This document shows positions 9,775 to 18,311 of a DNA stretch of 64,000 nucleotides, in pieces. The notes under the pieces are model-generated. The model saw only the letters and a list, made by a program, of their open reading frames with translations, made no database searches and was not told where the DNA came from. Each line of letters opens with the position of its first letter. The first letter of the stretch is position 1. Origin of the DNA: Sphingobacterium endophyticum (GTDB lineage: Bacteria > Bacteroidota > Bacteroidia > Sphingobacteriales > Sphingobacteriaceae); contig NZ_SMMI01000003.1 of NCBI RefSeq assembly GCF_009733535.1, positions 186,001 to 250,000 of the forward strand, in the 5' to 3' direction. Made by a program: the position numbers and the translations under genes.

Positions 9775-11316
9775 ATGTCATACCATGCTATTGAAAACTT
9801 AATTGAAAGTACTATTCTTATCATTGAAAAGAGCAATCTTTCAATTGAGAAACAACGTAATCTTATATATAATCTATATCAATTCCAAAATCGTTTTGAT
9901 ACAAGTTATACTACATTACGTTGTTTTCCATTTTTGGAGAAAATCGGATTTATCAAAAAGCTCCCTGTTAAACAACACCCTGATTTCAATAGTAATCCTG
10001 CATATTTTGCATCGATTGAAGAAAATTGGATCTCTTCCAAAATTAATTTAGGTGATGAAAGCGATGTCGTTTTTTACGAGGATGGTTTTATTTTTCCTGA
10101 ATATGGTTCCGATACTTGGAAAAGGTTGATTGAAGAAGGTAAGTGGTTAGAAGCAAAAGAAGAACCTCAGGAAATTCCTATATTAAATTTAATTTCTACA
10201 GGAATTGAATTAGCAGAAAAATATAAGGAAAAATCAGTGATGCATGATTTCTATTTAGCGTTTTTAAATGCATTTTTAGAATATGATATTTCCTCAGATG
10301 ATGGTATTCCAAATGATATTGAGGGTTGGATAAACAATGGAGATCTTCTAAATCTTCGTGAACTTTTCATTAAATACAGCCTATTGTCCATTAAGAAAAC
10401 GGAAACAGAATTTGAAATTCCTAGTCGGACAAATGAACTTTTAGGAGACCCAACACCAAATCAAAAAGCAAAAATAGAATTCTTGATGGATCCCAAGAAG
10501 ACTGTTGAGAAAATTTATGCATCCTATCTTAAAAATAAAAAATCACTTGAAGATATAGCTGAGAAAGTTCAAACAATTGAAAAATATATAAAGCAAAAAA
10601 TCGACTCATCAGATTTCAACTTTCTATCAAATGAGGTGTCAATCAATTTAAAAAGTCATGAATGGGTCTGTTTTAAAGATGTTAAAACAAAATTATCCAA
10701 TAGTAGAGTCTTTAATAAGATAACCCTAGAAGTTGAATTAAAATCAATATTTATTGAAACTTATGTTCAGTATGATCTATTAATGAAATGGCAAAATTTG
10801 ACAGCTAACACCTATATTGAGGACGCACATTTTAAAACATCTCTTTTTGAGCTAATCCCTTATGACAAAGAGTTTGAAAAGAAGCTAAACATTTGGGGAT
10901 TATGGTTGCTTCCCTTGAAATCAAAGGATCAGGCGATCATCAAATCATTAGAAGAGTTTTTCACTTATGTCAATAATTTAGAAGGGGAATACCTCACAAA
11001 AATAGAATCTGAATTTCCAGAAACATTTTTCTCAAAACCATATCAACATTATATAAACATTTTTGAATCCGACGAGCCAATTGATGACTTTCTTTTGATT
11101 AAAAATTTATATTCCATTTCACTTTTATTTATCTATAAATTGGTTGGAGAAGGAAAGCTGACTGAAGCTTTAGAAATAAACAATCAAATGGAAGAAAGAT
11201 TGTCAGACCGTTTCAGAGAAACTATCCCATGGTATAAAAACTCCTATTTGCCCTATATCAAAGCAATCAAAAAAGGAAAGAAACCTGTGCTGCCTCATTT
11301 ATTTAATAAAGACTAA
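9775..11316 (+). CDS. Hypothetical protein, 513 residues, function unknown
   Basis: Unrecognised. The protein is acidic/lysine-rich, predicted mostly helical, with no signal peptide, membrane segment or catalytic motif. A likely coiled-coil stretch lies around residues 240-280 (KKTVEKIYASYLKNKKSLED and following). Codon use and composition are like the neighbours, and the frame is intact over 1.5 kb, so it is a real gene. It lies 94 bases after eboF on the same strand and could be read through from the ebo operon. A stretch like this may be a repeat-less helical scaffold, but I have no basis for a function. Confidence 0.8.
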   Translation: MSYHAIENLIESTILIIEKSNLSIEKQRNLIYNLYQFQNRFDTSYTTLRCFPFLEKIGFIKKLPVKQHPDFNSNPAYFASIEENWISSKINLGDESDVVFYEDGFIFPEYGSDTWKRLIEEGKWLEAKEEPQEIPILNLISTGIELAEKYKEKSVMHDFYLAFLNAFLEYDISSDDGIPNDIEGWINNGDLLNLRELFIKYSLLSIKKTETEFEIPSRTNELLGDPTPNQKAKIEFLMDPKKTVEKIYASYLKNKKSLEDIAEKVQTIEKYIKQKIDSSDFNFLSNEVSINLKSHEWVCFKDVKTKLSNSRVFNKITLEVELKSIFIETYVQYDLLMKWQNLTANTYIEDAHFKTSLFELIPYDKEFEKKLNIWGLWLLPLKSKDQAIIKSLEEFFTYVNNLEGEYLTKIESEFPETFFSKPYQHYINIFESDEPIDDFLLIKNLYSISLLFIYKLVGEGKLTEALEINNQMEERLSDRFRETIPWYKNSYLPYIKAIKKGKKPVLPHLFNKD

Positions 11317-11433
11317 CTGCATAGATAGAAATCATTTAAAATGAGTTCACTATATTTGAACAATGAAAAAGTCAGATTAGCAGCATTCAACTAAATACAA
11401 CTAATTTAAGTAAGGCAACTATTGCTTTGCTTG

Positions 11434-11453
11434 TATTTTAATGAATTAAAATA
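11434..11453. promoter_or_regulatory. Inverted repeat directly upstream of catB
   Basis: A perfect 9+9 palindrome with a 2-base centre (TATTTTAAT-GA-ATTAAAATA) ends 8 bases before the catB ATG at 11462. It is all A/T, so it may be chance or an operator/leader hairpin. A TATATTTG box, resembling the Bacteroidota -7 element, lies further up at 11351-11358 without a clear -33 TTG. Confidence 0.3.
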
Positions 11454-11461
11454 ATGCTAAA

Positions 11462-12094
11462 ATGAAAAATTATTTCGAAAGCCCTTTTAAGGGCAAAATA
11501 ATCAAAGATCATATTACAAATCCCAATATCATTGCAGGAAGATTTTCCTACTATTCGGGTTACTATCATGGACATTCTTTTGATGACTGTGCTCGTTATT
11601 TATTTCCTGATGAAAAAGGGATTGCCAAGTTAATTATTGGATCCTTTTGTTCTATAGGAAGTGGTGCTAGCTTTATTATGGCAGGAAATCAAGGCCATAG
11701 GTATGATTGGATCTCAACCTTCCCATTCTTTTATATGCCTGATGTGGATTTATTTGATGGCAGTTTAAATGGTTATCAATCATCTAGCGATACAATTGTT
11801 GGAAATGATGTATGGATTGGAACTGAAGCGATGATCATGCCTGGAATTAAAATTGGAGATGGTGCTGTAATAGGTAGTCGGGCATTGGTAACAAAAGACG
11901 TAGAACCTTATTCTATTATCGGAGGCAATCCTGCCAAATTTATCCGTAAAAGATTTAAAGAGGAAGAAATCGAGATGCTTTTAGAATTAATGTGGTGGAA
12001 ATGGGATGATGCCAAACTTAAGCATGCAATGCCTATTCTAAGTTCAGGTAATATCCATGAACTTTATAATTACCATCAATCATACCATAAATAA
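11462..12094 (+). CDS. catB: CatB-type chloramphenicol (xenobiotic) O-acetyltransferase
   Basis: A 210-residue left-handed beta-helix (hexapeptide repeat) acetyltransferase. It follows the family of type B chloramphenicol acetyltransferases from end to end: [10 protein letters not shown] at the start, [39 protein letters not shown] with the catalytic-type His, VGNDVWIG and [12 protein letters not shown] near the end. Length equals the usual 209-210. It would transfer acetyl from acetyl-CoA to the 3-hydroxyl of chloramphenicol or a similar xenobiotic. No integron, IS or mobility gene adjoins it and composition matches the neighbours, so it looks like an intrinsic chromosomal gene. Whether it confers resistance depends on expression. 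Confidence 0.9.
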   Translation: MKNYFESPFKGKIIKDHITNPNIIAGRFSYYSGYYHGHSFDDCARYLFPDEKGIAKLIIGSFCSIGSGASFIMAGNQGHRYDWISTFPFFYMPDVDLFDGSLNGYQSSSDTIVGNDVWIGTEAMIMPGIKIGDGAVIGSRALVTKDVEPYSIIGGNPAKFIRKRFKEEEIEMLLELMWWKWDDAKLKHAMPILSSGNIHELYNYHQSYHK

Positions 12095-12106
12095 CCCCAG
12101 AAAAAC

Positions 12107-12138
12107 AAAACCCCTGTGCGAAATTGCACAGGGGTTTT
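12107..12138. terminator. Bidirectional rho-independent terminator
   Basis: A 13-base stem (AAAACCCCTGTGC / GCACAGGGGTTTT) with a 6-base loop, flanked by A-rich sequence on the left and T-rich on the right. It serves catB on the + strand and the convergent MFS gene on the - strand. Confidence 0.9.
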
Positions 12139-12188
12139 GTTATATTTTTAATCCTCACATCTCATATCCCACATAAACAACCATATCG

Positions 12189-12248
12189 ACTCTTATGTCT
12201 TTGCCGCATGTCTTTAGTCTAACTACTAACTACTAAATACTAACTACT
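12189..12248. repeat. Dispersed degenerate intergenic repeat, copy 1
   Basis: Between the terminator and the end of the MFS gene lies ACTCTTATGTCTTT followed by TAGTCTAAC and then a TAACTAC tract (CTAACTACTAACTACTAAA). Related words occur at 36964-37003, 46217-46240 and 61728-61774, all at 3' ends of genes. No coding role is visible. Confidence 0.55.
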
Positions 12249-12249
12249 T

Positions 12250-13689
12250 CTATAAATGAATCAACTTCATCTTAGGAACTAAAATCCTCATAATGGTCCA
12301 CGCTAACAGATAGGCAACGGAACACACACTGAAAATAATAAAATAACCTGATTCAATTCCTTCGAATCCGAAAACCTTCATATTAGTTTGTTCGGCGTAA
12401 TCAAATAATACTCCAGATATTTTATTGATTAAAAAGGATCCTATACCACCTGCTAATCCACTAATTCCAGTAACCGTTGCAATAGCTTTCTTTGGGAACA
12501 TATCTCCAACAGCAGAGAAAATATTGGCAGACCAGGATTGATGAGCAGCCGCACTGATACCAATCAGGATTACCGGAAACCAATATGAATATTCTCCTAA
12601 AGGTTGTGCAAATAAAATCAATAAGGGGAAAAATGCAAAAATTAACATCGCTCGCATTCGACCTGCATATACATCCATACCTTTCTTTTCAACAAAATAA
12701 GTTGGAAGCCAACCCCCGATGATCGAGAGCATCGTGATGGCATAAAGTACAAAAATGGCAATCTGACCTTCGAAATCCGAAGATTTAATATCATAGACCG
12801 AGCTTAAATAGGCTGGAAACCAGAACAACAAAAACCACCATACTCCATCGGTGAAGAACTTTCCAAAGATTAATGCCCAAGTTTGCTTAAACTTTAAACA
12901 TTCAAGAATAGAAACCTTGCTACTTGCTGGCTTTTCTGCAGAAGCAACCTCTCCATGATCAACATCCTGTTTAATATATGATAATTCTGCCTCATTAACT
13001 CTTGGGTTTTCTTCAGGCTTTTTATACATAAACTGCCAAAAGCCCATCCATATAAACCCTAATGCGCCAATAATTACAAAAGACATTTCCCAACCGTATT
13101 TAGCAGCAATTACTGGAATCACAAGTGGTGCAACTAAGGCTCCTATTGTTGTTCCGGAATTAAATATGGAGGTAGCAAAAGCTCTATCTTTCTTAGGAAA
13201 ATACTCGACGCAAGCTTTCATGGCGGCAGGAAAGTTTCCTCCTTCCCCTAGTGCCAGTACAATTCGTGCAAAAATAAAGACCGTAACAGAAATATTAACT
13301 ACCCGGGTTATATCCTCTATTCCAGCAATGATTTCTTTTGACTGTTGAAAAGTTACTAACCACTGACCTGTCAGCACTCCGGAAGTTATCATTCCACAAA
13401 AAGCATGTAAAACAGCACCAATTGACCATATGGCAATAGCCCAAAGGTAACCCTTCTTGGTCCCTAGCTTATCAATGATACGACCAGAAAGCAACATGGA
13501 AATGGCATAGACTATAGCAAATATTGCCGCTACGTTCCCATAATCATTGTTGGTCCAGTGAAATTCAGGCGCAATAAAATCCTTCCAGGTTAACGAAAGA
13601 ACTTGTCTATCCAAATAATTGATGGTCGTCGCGAAAAAAATTAATACGCATATCGTCCACCTATATTTTGTAGGTTTAGTGGTTTCCAT
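12250..13689 (-). CDS. MFS transporter, probable hexuronate (ExuT-type) permease
   Basis: A 479-residue major facilitator protein with 12 predicted helices. The N-terminal WTICVLIFFATTINYLDRQV segment and the GKFFTDGVWWFLLFWFPAYL segment are typical of the anion:cation symporter / ExuT branch. An inserted stretch around residues 100-135 (TGQWLVTFQQSKEIIAGIED) is often seen in Bacteroidota members. Being third in a unit with a fructuronate reductase and mannonate dehydratase, it most likely imports glucuronate, galacturonate or an aldonate. It starts at ATG 13689, 29 bases after uxuA. Confidence 0.85.
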   Translation of the reverse strand: METTKPTKYRWTICVLIFFATTINYLDRQVLSLTWKDFIAPEFHWTNNDYGNVAAIFAIVYAISMLLSGRIIDKLGTKKGYLWAIAIWSIGAVLHAFCGMITSGVLTGQWLVTFQQSKEIIAGIEDITRVVNISVTVFIFARIVLALGEGGNFPAAMKACVEYFPKKDRAFATSIFNSGTTIGALVAPLVIPVIAAKYGWEMSFVIIGALGFIWMGFWQFMYKKPEENPRVNEAELSYIKQDVDHGEVASAEKPASSKVSILECLKFKQTWALIFGKFFTDGVWWFLLFWFPAYLSSVYDIKSSDFEGQIAIFVLYAITMLSIIGGWLPTYFVEKKGMDVYAGRMRAMLIFAFFPLLILFAQPLGEYSYWFPVILIGISAAAHQSWSANIFSAVGDMFPKKAIATVTGISGLAGGIGSFLINKISGVLFDYAEQTNMKVFGFEGIESGYFIIFSVCSVAYLLAWTIMRILVPKMKLIHL

Positions 13690-13718
13690 AATTGTTGTTT
13701 ATGTTGGTTGATCTTTTG

Positions 13719-14888
13719 TTAAGACCTTAATATACCTAGTTCCAATCCCCTTAATTCGGCCAAGCCTCGTAGCCTTCCTATTGCTGAATATCCCGGATTA
13801 GTTACCTTAGATAAATCATCCAGCATTTGGTGACCATGATCCGGTCTAAAAGGAATCGCAATTTCTCTTCGTTGATTTTCTGCACTAAGTCCCTTTACAA
13901 TAGCATACATATCAACATCTCCATCTAAATGGTCTGCCTCATAAAAGCTGCCCAATTCATCGCGTTGAACGTTTCTTAAATGTGCAAAATACACCCTGTG
14001 TTTAACCTTATCCAAAATTTCAGGAAGGTTATTTTTAGGGCCTGCACCTAAAGAACCTGTACAGAAACATATTCCATTAAATGCCTTTGGCTGCTCATTG
14101 ATAATAAAGGTCAAATCTTCTTCATTGCTAACCACCCTAGGAAGCCCTAAAATCGGATAAGGAGGATCATCCGGGTGTATAGTCATCTTGATGCCATTGT
14201 CTTCACAGGTGTCAGCTATAGCGTTCAAGAACCGAAGCAAGTTCTGCTTCAATCCATCCCTGCCAATTTCTTTATAAATATTGATGCTATTTTGAAGTGA
14301 TTCCAATGATATATCACCCTCGCCTGGAATTCCCATTAAAATATTAAATTGAAGATGAGTTTTTTCTTCATCGCTCATTAACTCATATTTAAGTTTAGCG
14401 CGTTCCTGAATCTCTTCAGAATAATCGGAAGGTGCATCTGATCTTCCTAAAATATATATATCAAATATCGCCAGATCGATCCAGTCAAAATACAGAGCTT
14501 TTGAGCCATCCTTCATAATTAAGTCCAATTGTGTCCGTGTCCAGTCCAAAACAGGCATAAAATTGTAGCAGATGGTATAAATTCCACAGGCAGCTAAGTT
14601 CCTTAAGGATTGTTTATAGCGATCTATATATTGAGGTGCATCGGATGCGTTTGTTTTAATAGATTCATGCACTGGTACAGATTCAACAACTGACCAAGTC
14701 AATCCTGCAGATTCGATAATTCGTTTTCTTTCCTGAATATCTTCCAATGGCCATACTTCCCCATGCGGAATATGATGCAATGCCGAAACAATGCCGGTTG
14801 CCCCTGCCTGTTTTACATCTTGCAAGGATACAGGATCATTTGGCCCATACCACCTCCAAGTTTGCTCTAATACTCTTTTATTTTCCAT
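13719..14888 (-). CDS. uxuA: Mannonate dehydratase UxuA
   Basis: A 389-residue enzyme converting D-mannonate to 2-dehydro-3-deoxy-D-gluconate. Characteristic segments are TWRWYGPNDPV at the N-terminus, GIVSALHHIPHGEVW, KMTIHPDDPP, CFCTGSLGAG, FAHLRNVQRD and PFRPDHGHQMLDD; these supply the His/Cys/Asp metal ligands. I place the start at ATG 14888 (MENKRVLEQ), not the longer open frame, because this leaves one base after the stop of the upstream SDR gene and matches the family N-terminus. Confidence 0.95.
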   Translation of the reverse strand: MENKRVLEQTWRWYGPNDPVSLQDVKQAGATGIVSALHHIPHGEVWPLEDIQERKRIIESAGLTWSVVESVPVHESIKTNASDAPQYIDRYKQSLRNLAACGIYTICYNFMPVLDWTRTQLDLIMKDGSKALYFDWIDLAIFDIYILGRSDAPSDYSEEIQERAKLKYELMSDEEKTHLQFNILMGIPGEGDISLESLQNSINIYKEIGRDGLKQNLLRFLNAIADTCEDNGIKMTIHPDDPPYPILGLPRVVSNEEDLTFIINEQPKAFNGICFCTGSLGAGPKNNLPEILDKVKHRVYFAHLRNVQRDELGSFYEADHLDGDVDMYAIVKGLSAENQRREIAIPFRPDHGHQMLDDLSKVTNPGYSAIGRLRGLAELRGLELGILRS

Positions 14889-14889
14889 A

Positions 14890-15711
14890 TTATACTCCAC
14901 ACCAAGAGTTGAAACCGCCATCAACGAAGATAATCTCTCCAGAAACAAACGCTGATGCCTCGCTCAATAAATAAACTAAAGTTCCTTCTAATTCAGATGG
15001 GTCCCCTAATCTACTATATGGAGTTCCATTGATAAATTTTTGTGCCCTATCTGTATAACTACCATCCGGGTTAGTTAGTAAAGTACGGTTTTGCTCAGTC
15101 AAAAATACTCCCGGAGCTATGGCATTGACACGAACCTTATCTCCGTATCGTAATGCAAGCTCGGTCGACATCCATTTAGTAAATCCATCAATTGCATGTT
15201 TGGCAACCGTATATCCCAAAACTCGAGTCAATGGTCTTGATGCTGCCAAAGATGAAATATTGATAATCGAGCCTTGACCCTTATCAGCAATCACCTCCCC
15301 GAATATTAAAGTAGGAATGATGGTTCCGTATAAATTCAACTCTATTGCTTTGATTGTATCTTGAATCTTATTGTCAAAAATGGATTGGTCTACCCCAATA
15401 GTTGCACCAGGAATATTTCCTCCAACGGCATTGATAAGACCATCGATCGTACCAAATTTATTCAGGATCTGATGTTTTGCCTGCTTAACGGATTCCTCAT
15501 CCATCACATCGGCAACAAGTCCAATCGCATCAGCACCCAAATCTTTTGCCATGCTTATACGCTCATTAATTTTGTCTTGGTTCCTTCCAATGATACAGAT
15601 CTTCGCTCCGGCTTCGGCAATTGCCTTAACAAAGGATTTACCCAAAATACCTGTGCCACCAGTCACAACAATAACTTTATCTTTTAGGGAGAATTTCTCT
15701 AGAATACTCAT
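14890..15711 (-). CDS. SDR-family oxidoreductase, probable fructuronate (mannonate) reductase
   Basis: A 273-residue classical short-chain dehydrogenase. The cofactor motif is VTGGTGILGKS (about residues 17-27); the catalytic set is NISSLAA (Ser), then YTVAK (Tyr and Lys), and the C-terminal FVDGGFNSWCGV is typical. It is first in the operon, next to uxuA, so it most likely reduces D-fructuronate to D-mannonate, replacing the long-chain UxuB enzyme of enterobacteria. The SDR fold is certain; the substrate is from context. Confidence 0.85.
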   Translation of the reverse strand: MSILEKFSLKDKVIVVTGGTGILGKSFVKAIAEAGAKICIIGRNQDKINERISMAKDLGADAIGLVADVMDEESVKQAKHQILNKFGTIDGLINAVGGNIPGATIGVDQSIFDNKIQDTIKAIELNLYGTIIPTLIFGEVIADKGQGSIINISSLAASRPLTRVLGYTVAKHAIDGFTKWMSTELALRYGDKVRVNAIAPGVFLTEQNRTLLTNPDGSYTDRAQKFINGTPYSRLGDPSELEGTLVYLLSEASAFVSGEIIFVDGGFNSWCGV

Positions 15712-15780
15712 AGTTTATGGTTAGATTATTTTCAATAATACTGAAATTAATGCGAAATAACGCCATGTTATTCATGAATA

Positions 15781-15800
15781 TTACTTAAACGTTTTCGTAA
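15781..15800. promoter_or_regulatory. Palindromic operator in the uxu / kdgK divergent region
   Basis: A 20-base imperfect palindrome centred at 15790/15791: outer TTAC/GTAA and inner AAACGTTT match, 8 of 10 base pairs symmetric, with a central CG as in LacI-family operators. It lies in the 142-base divergent gap, 70 bases from the SDR start and 54 from the kdgK start. A TTG (15808-15810) and TATATTGG (15831-15838) further on may be the kdgK promoter. No regulator gene is adjacent. Confidence 0.45.
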
Positions 15801-15853
15801 TATTTCATTGACGATTCAGGCAAAAACTTTATATTGGAACAACAAATTAACCT

Positions 15854-16846
15854 ATGCCGTACATTTTAACATTTGGAGAAGTCCTATATAGACTTCAAAG
15901 TACTAATGAATCCATTTTTTCTGTTGGATCAAACCGTATGAAAATTTATCCCGGCGGTTCTGAAGCCAATGTAGCCGTTGCGCTTGCACAAATGGGAGAC
16001 CAAGTACAATTCTTTAGTGCTTTCCCTGACAACAAACTAGCAAACGAAATTATTGAATCCATGCAAAATGTCGCTGTGGATTGTTCCAAATCAATTACTT
16101 CAGGTGATCGAATCGGAAGCTACATCCTACTGTCCGCAAATGGCTTAACCAGTGGAGAAGTTATTTATGATAGAAAGTATTCCAGCTTTAGTTCATTGAA
16201 AGTTTCAGAAATAGATTTTGATAAACTATTCGATCAGGTTAGTTGGTTGCATTGGTCTGCGCTGACTCCTGCACTTTCTCAAGATATGGCAGATCTTATG
16301 GAAGCTGTACTTCAAGAAGCTGCACATCGAAATATTAAAATATCAGTGGATTTAAATTATAGAAGCAAACTATGGAAATATGGCAAAACGCCTTTGGACA
16401 TCATGCCTAAACTCGTTTCCTATTGTCAGGTCATCATGGGTAATATTTGGGCAGCTAACAATATGTTAGGTAGTCCAGTCCAAGATGGACTTAATAGAAA
16501 TACAAGTACGGAAAAATATATGGAATGTTCCAAGAGATCTGCAGATTATATCTTTGAGAATTTCCCAAATGCAGAATCAATAGCAAACACCTTTCGGTTT
16601 ATGGATAACCCTAATCACAATCTATTCTATGGAACCTATCACAACAAAACCGAAGATCGTATTTCGGCGGTTTTTGAAACCAATGAAGTGATTGATCGTA
16701 TTGGAAGTGGTGATGCCTTTATGGCTGGTTTAATCCATGCATTAACTCATCATATGAATGCACAGGAAATCATAAATTATGCTACAGCAGCAGGATATCA
16801 GAAATTATTCGTTGAAGGTGATTTTGGAAATGGAAAAGCAATTTAA
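15854..16846 (+). CDS. kdgK: 2-keto-3-deoxygluconate kinase (PfkB family)
   Basis: A 330-residue PfkB carbohydrate kinase. Signature 1 is in KIYPGGSEANVAVALAQMG (about residues 32-50), and the C-terminal signature DRIGSGDAFMAGL has the catalytic Asp in GSGDA, where GAGDA is usual. It phosphorylates KDG to KDPG, the next step after UxuA, and is followed directly by the KDPG aldolase, which fixes the substrate with good confidence. ATG 15854 gives the typical N-terminus (LTFGEVLYRL). Confidence 0.9.
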   Translation: MPYILTFGEVLYRLQSTNESIFSVGSNRMKIYPGGSEANVAVALAQMGDQVQFFSAFPDNKLANEIIESMQNVAVDCSKSITSGDRIGSYILLSANGLTSGEVIYDRKYSSFSSLKVSEIDFDKLFDQVSWLHWSALTPALSQDMADLMEAVLQEAAHRNIKISVDLNYRSKLWKYGKTPLDIMPKLVSYCQVIMGNIWAANNMLGSPVQDGLNRNTSTEKYMECSKRSADYIFENFPNAESIANTFRFMDNPNHNLFYGTYHNKTEDRISAVFETNEVIDRIGSGDAFMAGLIHALTHHMNAQEIINYATAAGYQKLFVEGDFGNGKAI

Positions 16847-16847
16847 A

Positions 16848-17498
16848 ATGAAAGAACAACTTATAGAACAAATATTAAAGACACCGGTATTACCAGTGTT
16901 TTATGATGCAGATGTTGAAATATGTCTTGAGGTATTAAAGAGCTGTTATGCTGGCGGCATACGGGTTTTTGAATTTGTAAATAGAGGAGAAGCTGCTGAG
17001 CAAAACTTCAAAGCGCTTAAAGCGTATAAAGAGGAATTCTTCCCGGATCTAAAACTGGGTATCGGGACGATCATGACAGCCGAAGATGCAGATCGATTTA
17101 TTCTGTTAGGTGCAGATTTCTTAGTTAGTCCAATCTTCTCAAAAAGTATCGCATTACGTGCTCATGAAAATAATATGCTTTGGATTCCCGGATGCATGAC
17201 TCCCTCAGAAATTGCCAATGCTCAAGCTGTAGGATGCACATTCGTTAAATTATTTCCAGGGGAAACCTTGGGCCCTGGCTTCTTAAAAAGTATTAAACCA
17301 GTGTTCCCAAAATTAAAGTTCATGCCAACAGGTGGTGTTGACTGCACCGAAGAAAGCATCAATAAATGGTTTGAAGCTGGTGTAAGTGCTGTTGGATTAG
17401 GATCCAAATTGTTTACCAAGGAAAATGGTCAATACCAATTCCAAAAAATAATCGAAAATTCAGAAAAATTATTGAAATGGGTGAAAACAGAAAATTAG
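16848..17498 (+). CDS. eda: KDPG/KHG aldolase
   Basis: A 216-residue class I aldolase that splits 2-keto-3-deoxy-6-phosphogluconate into pyruvate and glyceraldehyde 3-phosphate. The Glu-containing RVFEFVNRGE, GIGTIMTAED, the Schiff-base Lys in CTFVKLFPGE and the phosphate loop PTGGVD are all present. I use ATG 16848 (MKEQLIEQ), one base after the kdgK stop; a longer frame starting at 16779 would overlap kdgK and lacks family support. Confidence 0.93.
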   Translation: MKEQLIEQILKTPVLPVFYDADVEICLEVLKSCYAGGIRVFEFVNRGEAAEQNFKALKAYKEEFFPDLKLGIGTIMTAEDADRFILLGADFLVSPIFSKSIALRAHENNMLWIPGCMTPSEIANAQAVGCTFVKLFPGETLGPGFLKSIKPVFPKLKFMPTGGVDCTEESINKWFEAGVSAVGLGSKLFTKENGQYQFQKIIENSEKLLKWVKTEN

Positions 17499-17503
17499 AA
17501 ATT

Positions 17504-18184
17504 TTATAAACTTATTTCAATAAGCCTTTGATTTTCAAGAATCACGTGCTCAAATTTCCTAATATTTCGCTTATCAATCAATACTTCCATTTCCATGGAA
17601 ATAATATCAGCAGACATCGTCTGCTTTTTTATTTTGACATGTTTTGCCAACGGCTTAATCTTGGATAACATTTCATCCTTTACATCCAATTCATTCCTAG
17701 AAAAACTGATCGTAACCATTCTTACAACATTATGGATGACATACTTGTTCAACAGTGGACCTGAAACGATAATAGCGAAACAAGCTAAGAGAAAGATAGC
17801 TGCAATTACATAAACACCAAATCCTATTGCCATGCCTATTGCTGCCGACATCCAGATAATACTTGCAGTAGTTAAGCCATTTACATTCACTCCATCCTTA
17901 AAGATAACACCTGCGCCTAAAAACCCAATTCCTGAGACAACGTATGAAGCTATTCGAGTAGCGTCTTCAGATTCCCCCGCTCCCAGTTTAAAAGACAGAA
18001 GTGAAAATAATGTGCTTCCCAAACATATGATCGAAATCGTCTTAAAGCCTGCAGACTTATCCTTCCATTCCCTTTCAAAACCCAAGACAAAACCCGCACA
18101 AAGTGATAAAATAGCCTTCAACAGGTCATTCCAATCCCATACCAATTGAGAATAAATAAAATCTAATGATGCAAAATCTGTCAT
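17504..18184 (-). CDS. MgtC/SapB-family membrane protein
   Basis: A 226-residue protein with about five N-terminal membrane helices and a C-terminal soluble domain (from about residue 150, KYVIHNVVRMVTISFSRNEL onward, ACT-like in the family). The conserved block GFVLGFEREWKDKSAGFKT (about 32-50) and SYVVSGIGFLGAGVIFKDG identify it. Family members affect magnesium stress survival or membrane potential; the plain chromosomal versions have unknown substrate. It is separated from rpoC by a terminator, so it is not part of the rpo unit. Confidence 0.9.
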   Translation of the reverse strand: MTDFASLDFIYSQLVWDWNDLLKAILSLCAGFVLGFEREWKDKSAGFKTISIICLGSTLFSLLSFKLGAGESEDATRIASYVVSGIGFLGAGVIFKDGVNVNGLTTASIIWMSAAIGMAIGFGVYVIAAIFLLACFAIIVSGPLLNKYVIHNVVRMVTISFSRNELDVKDEMLSKIKPLAKHVKIKKQTMSADIISMEMEVLIDKRNIRKFEHVILENQRLIEISL

Positions 18185-18243
18185 AATGTTTGAACAAATA
18201 TAAAATGAAAATGTTGTTAACTAGGAATATTTGAGTGAATAAA

Positions 18244-18272
18244 AAAAGCTCGGCTACGTGAGCCGAGCTTTT
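18244..18272 (-). terminator. Terminator of the rpl-rpo operon
   Basis: A 12-base stem AAAAGCTCGGCT / AGCCGAGCTTTT with a 5-base loop, 40 bases after the rpoC stop. Read on the - strand it ends in a run of Ts (A7 on the + strand at 18241-18247). Confidence 0.9.
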
Positions 18273-18311
18273 CTATGTTAACCGGAATTATTATTCCGAC
18301 TTATCTTAAAA

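Noticed and set aside
10500..12100. catB as part of an integron or transposon
   Set aside because: No integrase, transposase, attC-like site or flanking repeats are visible.
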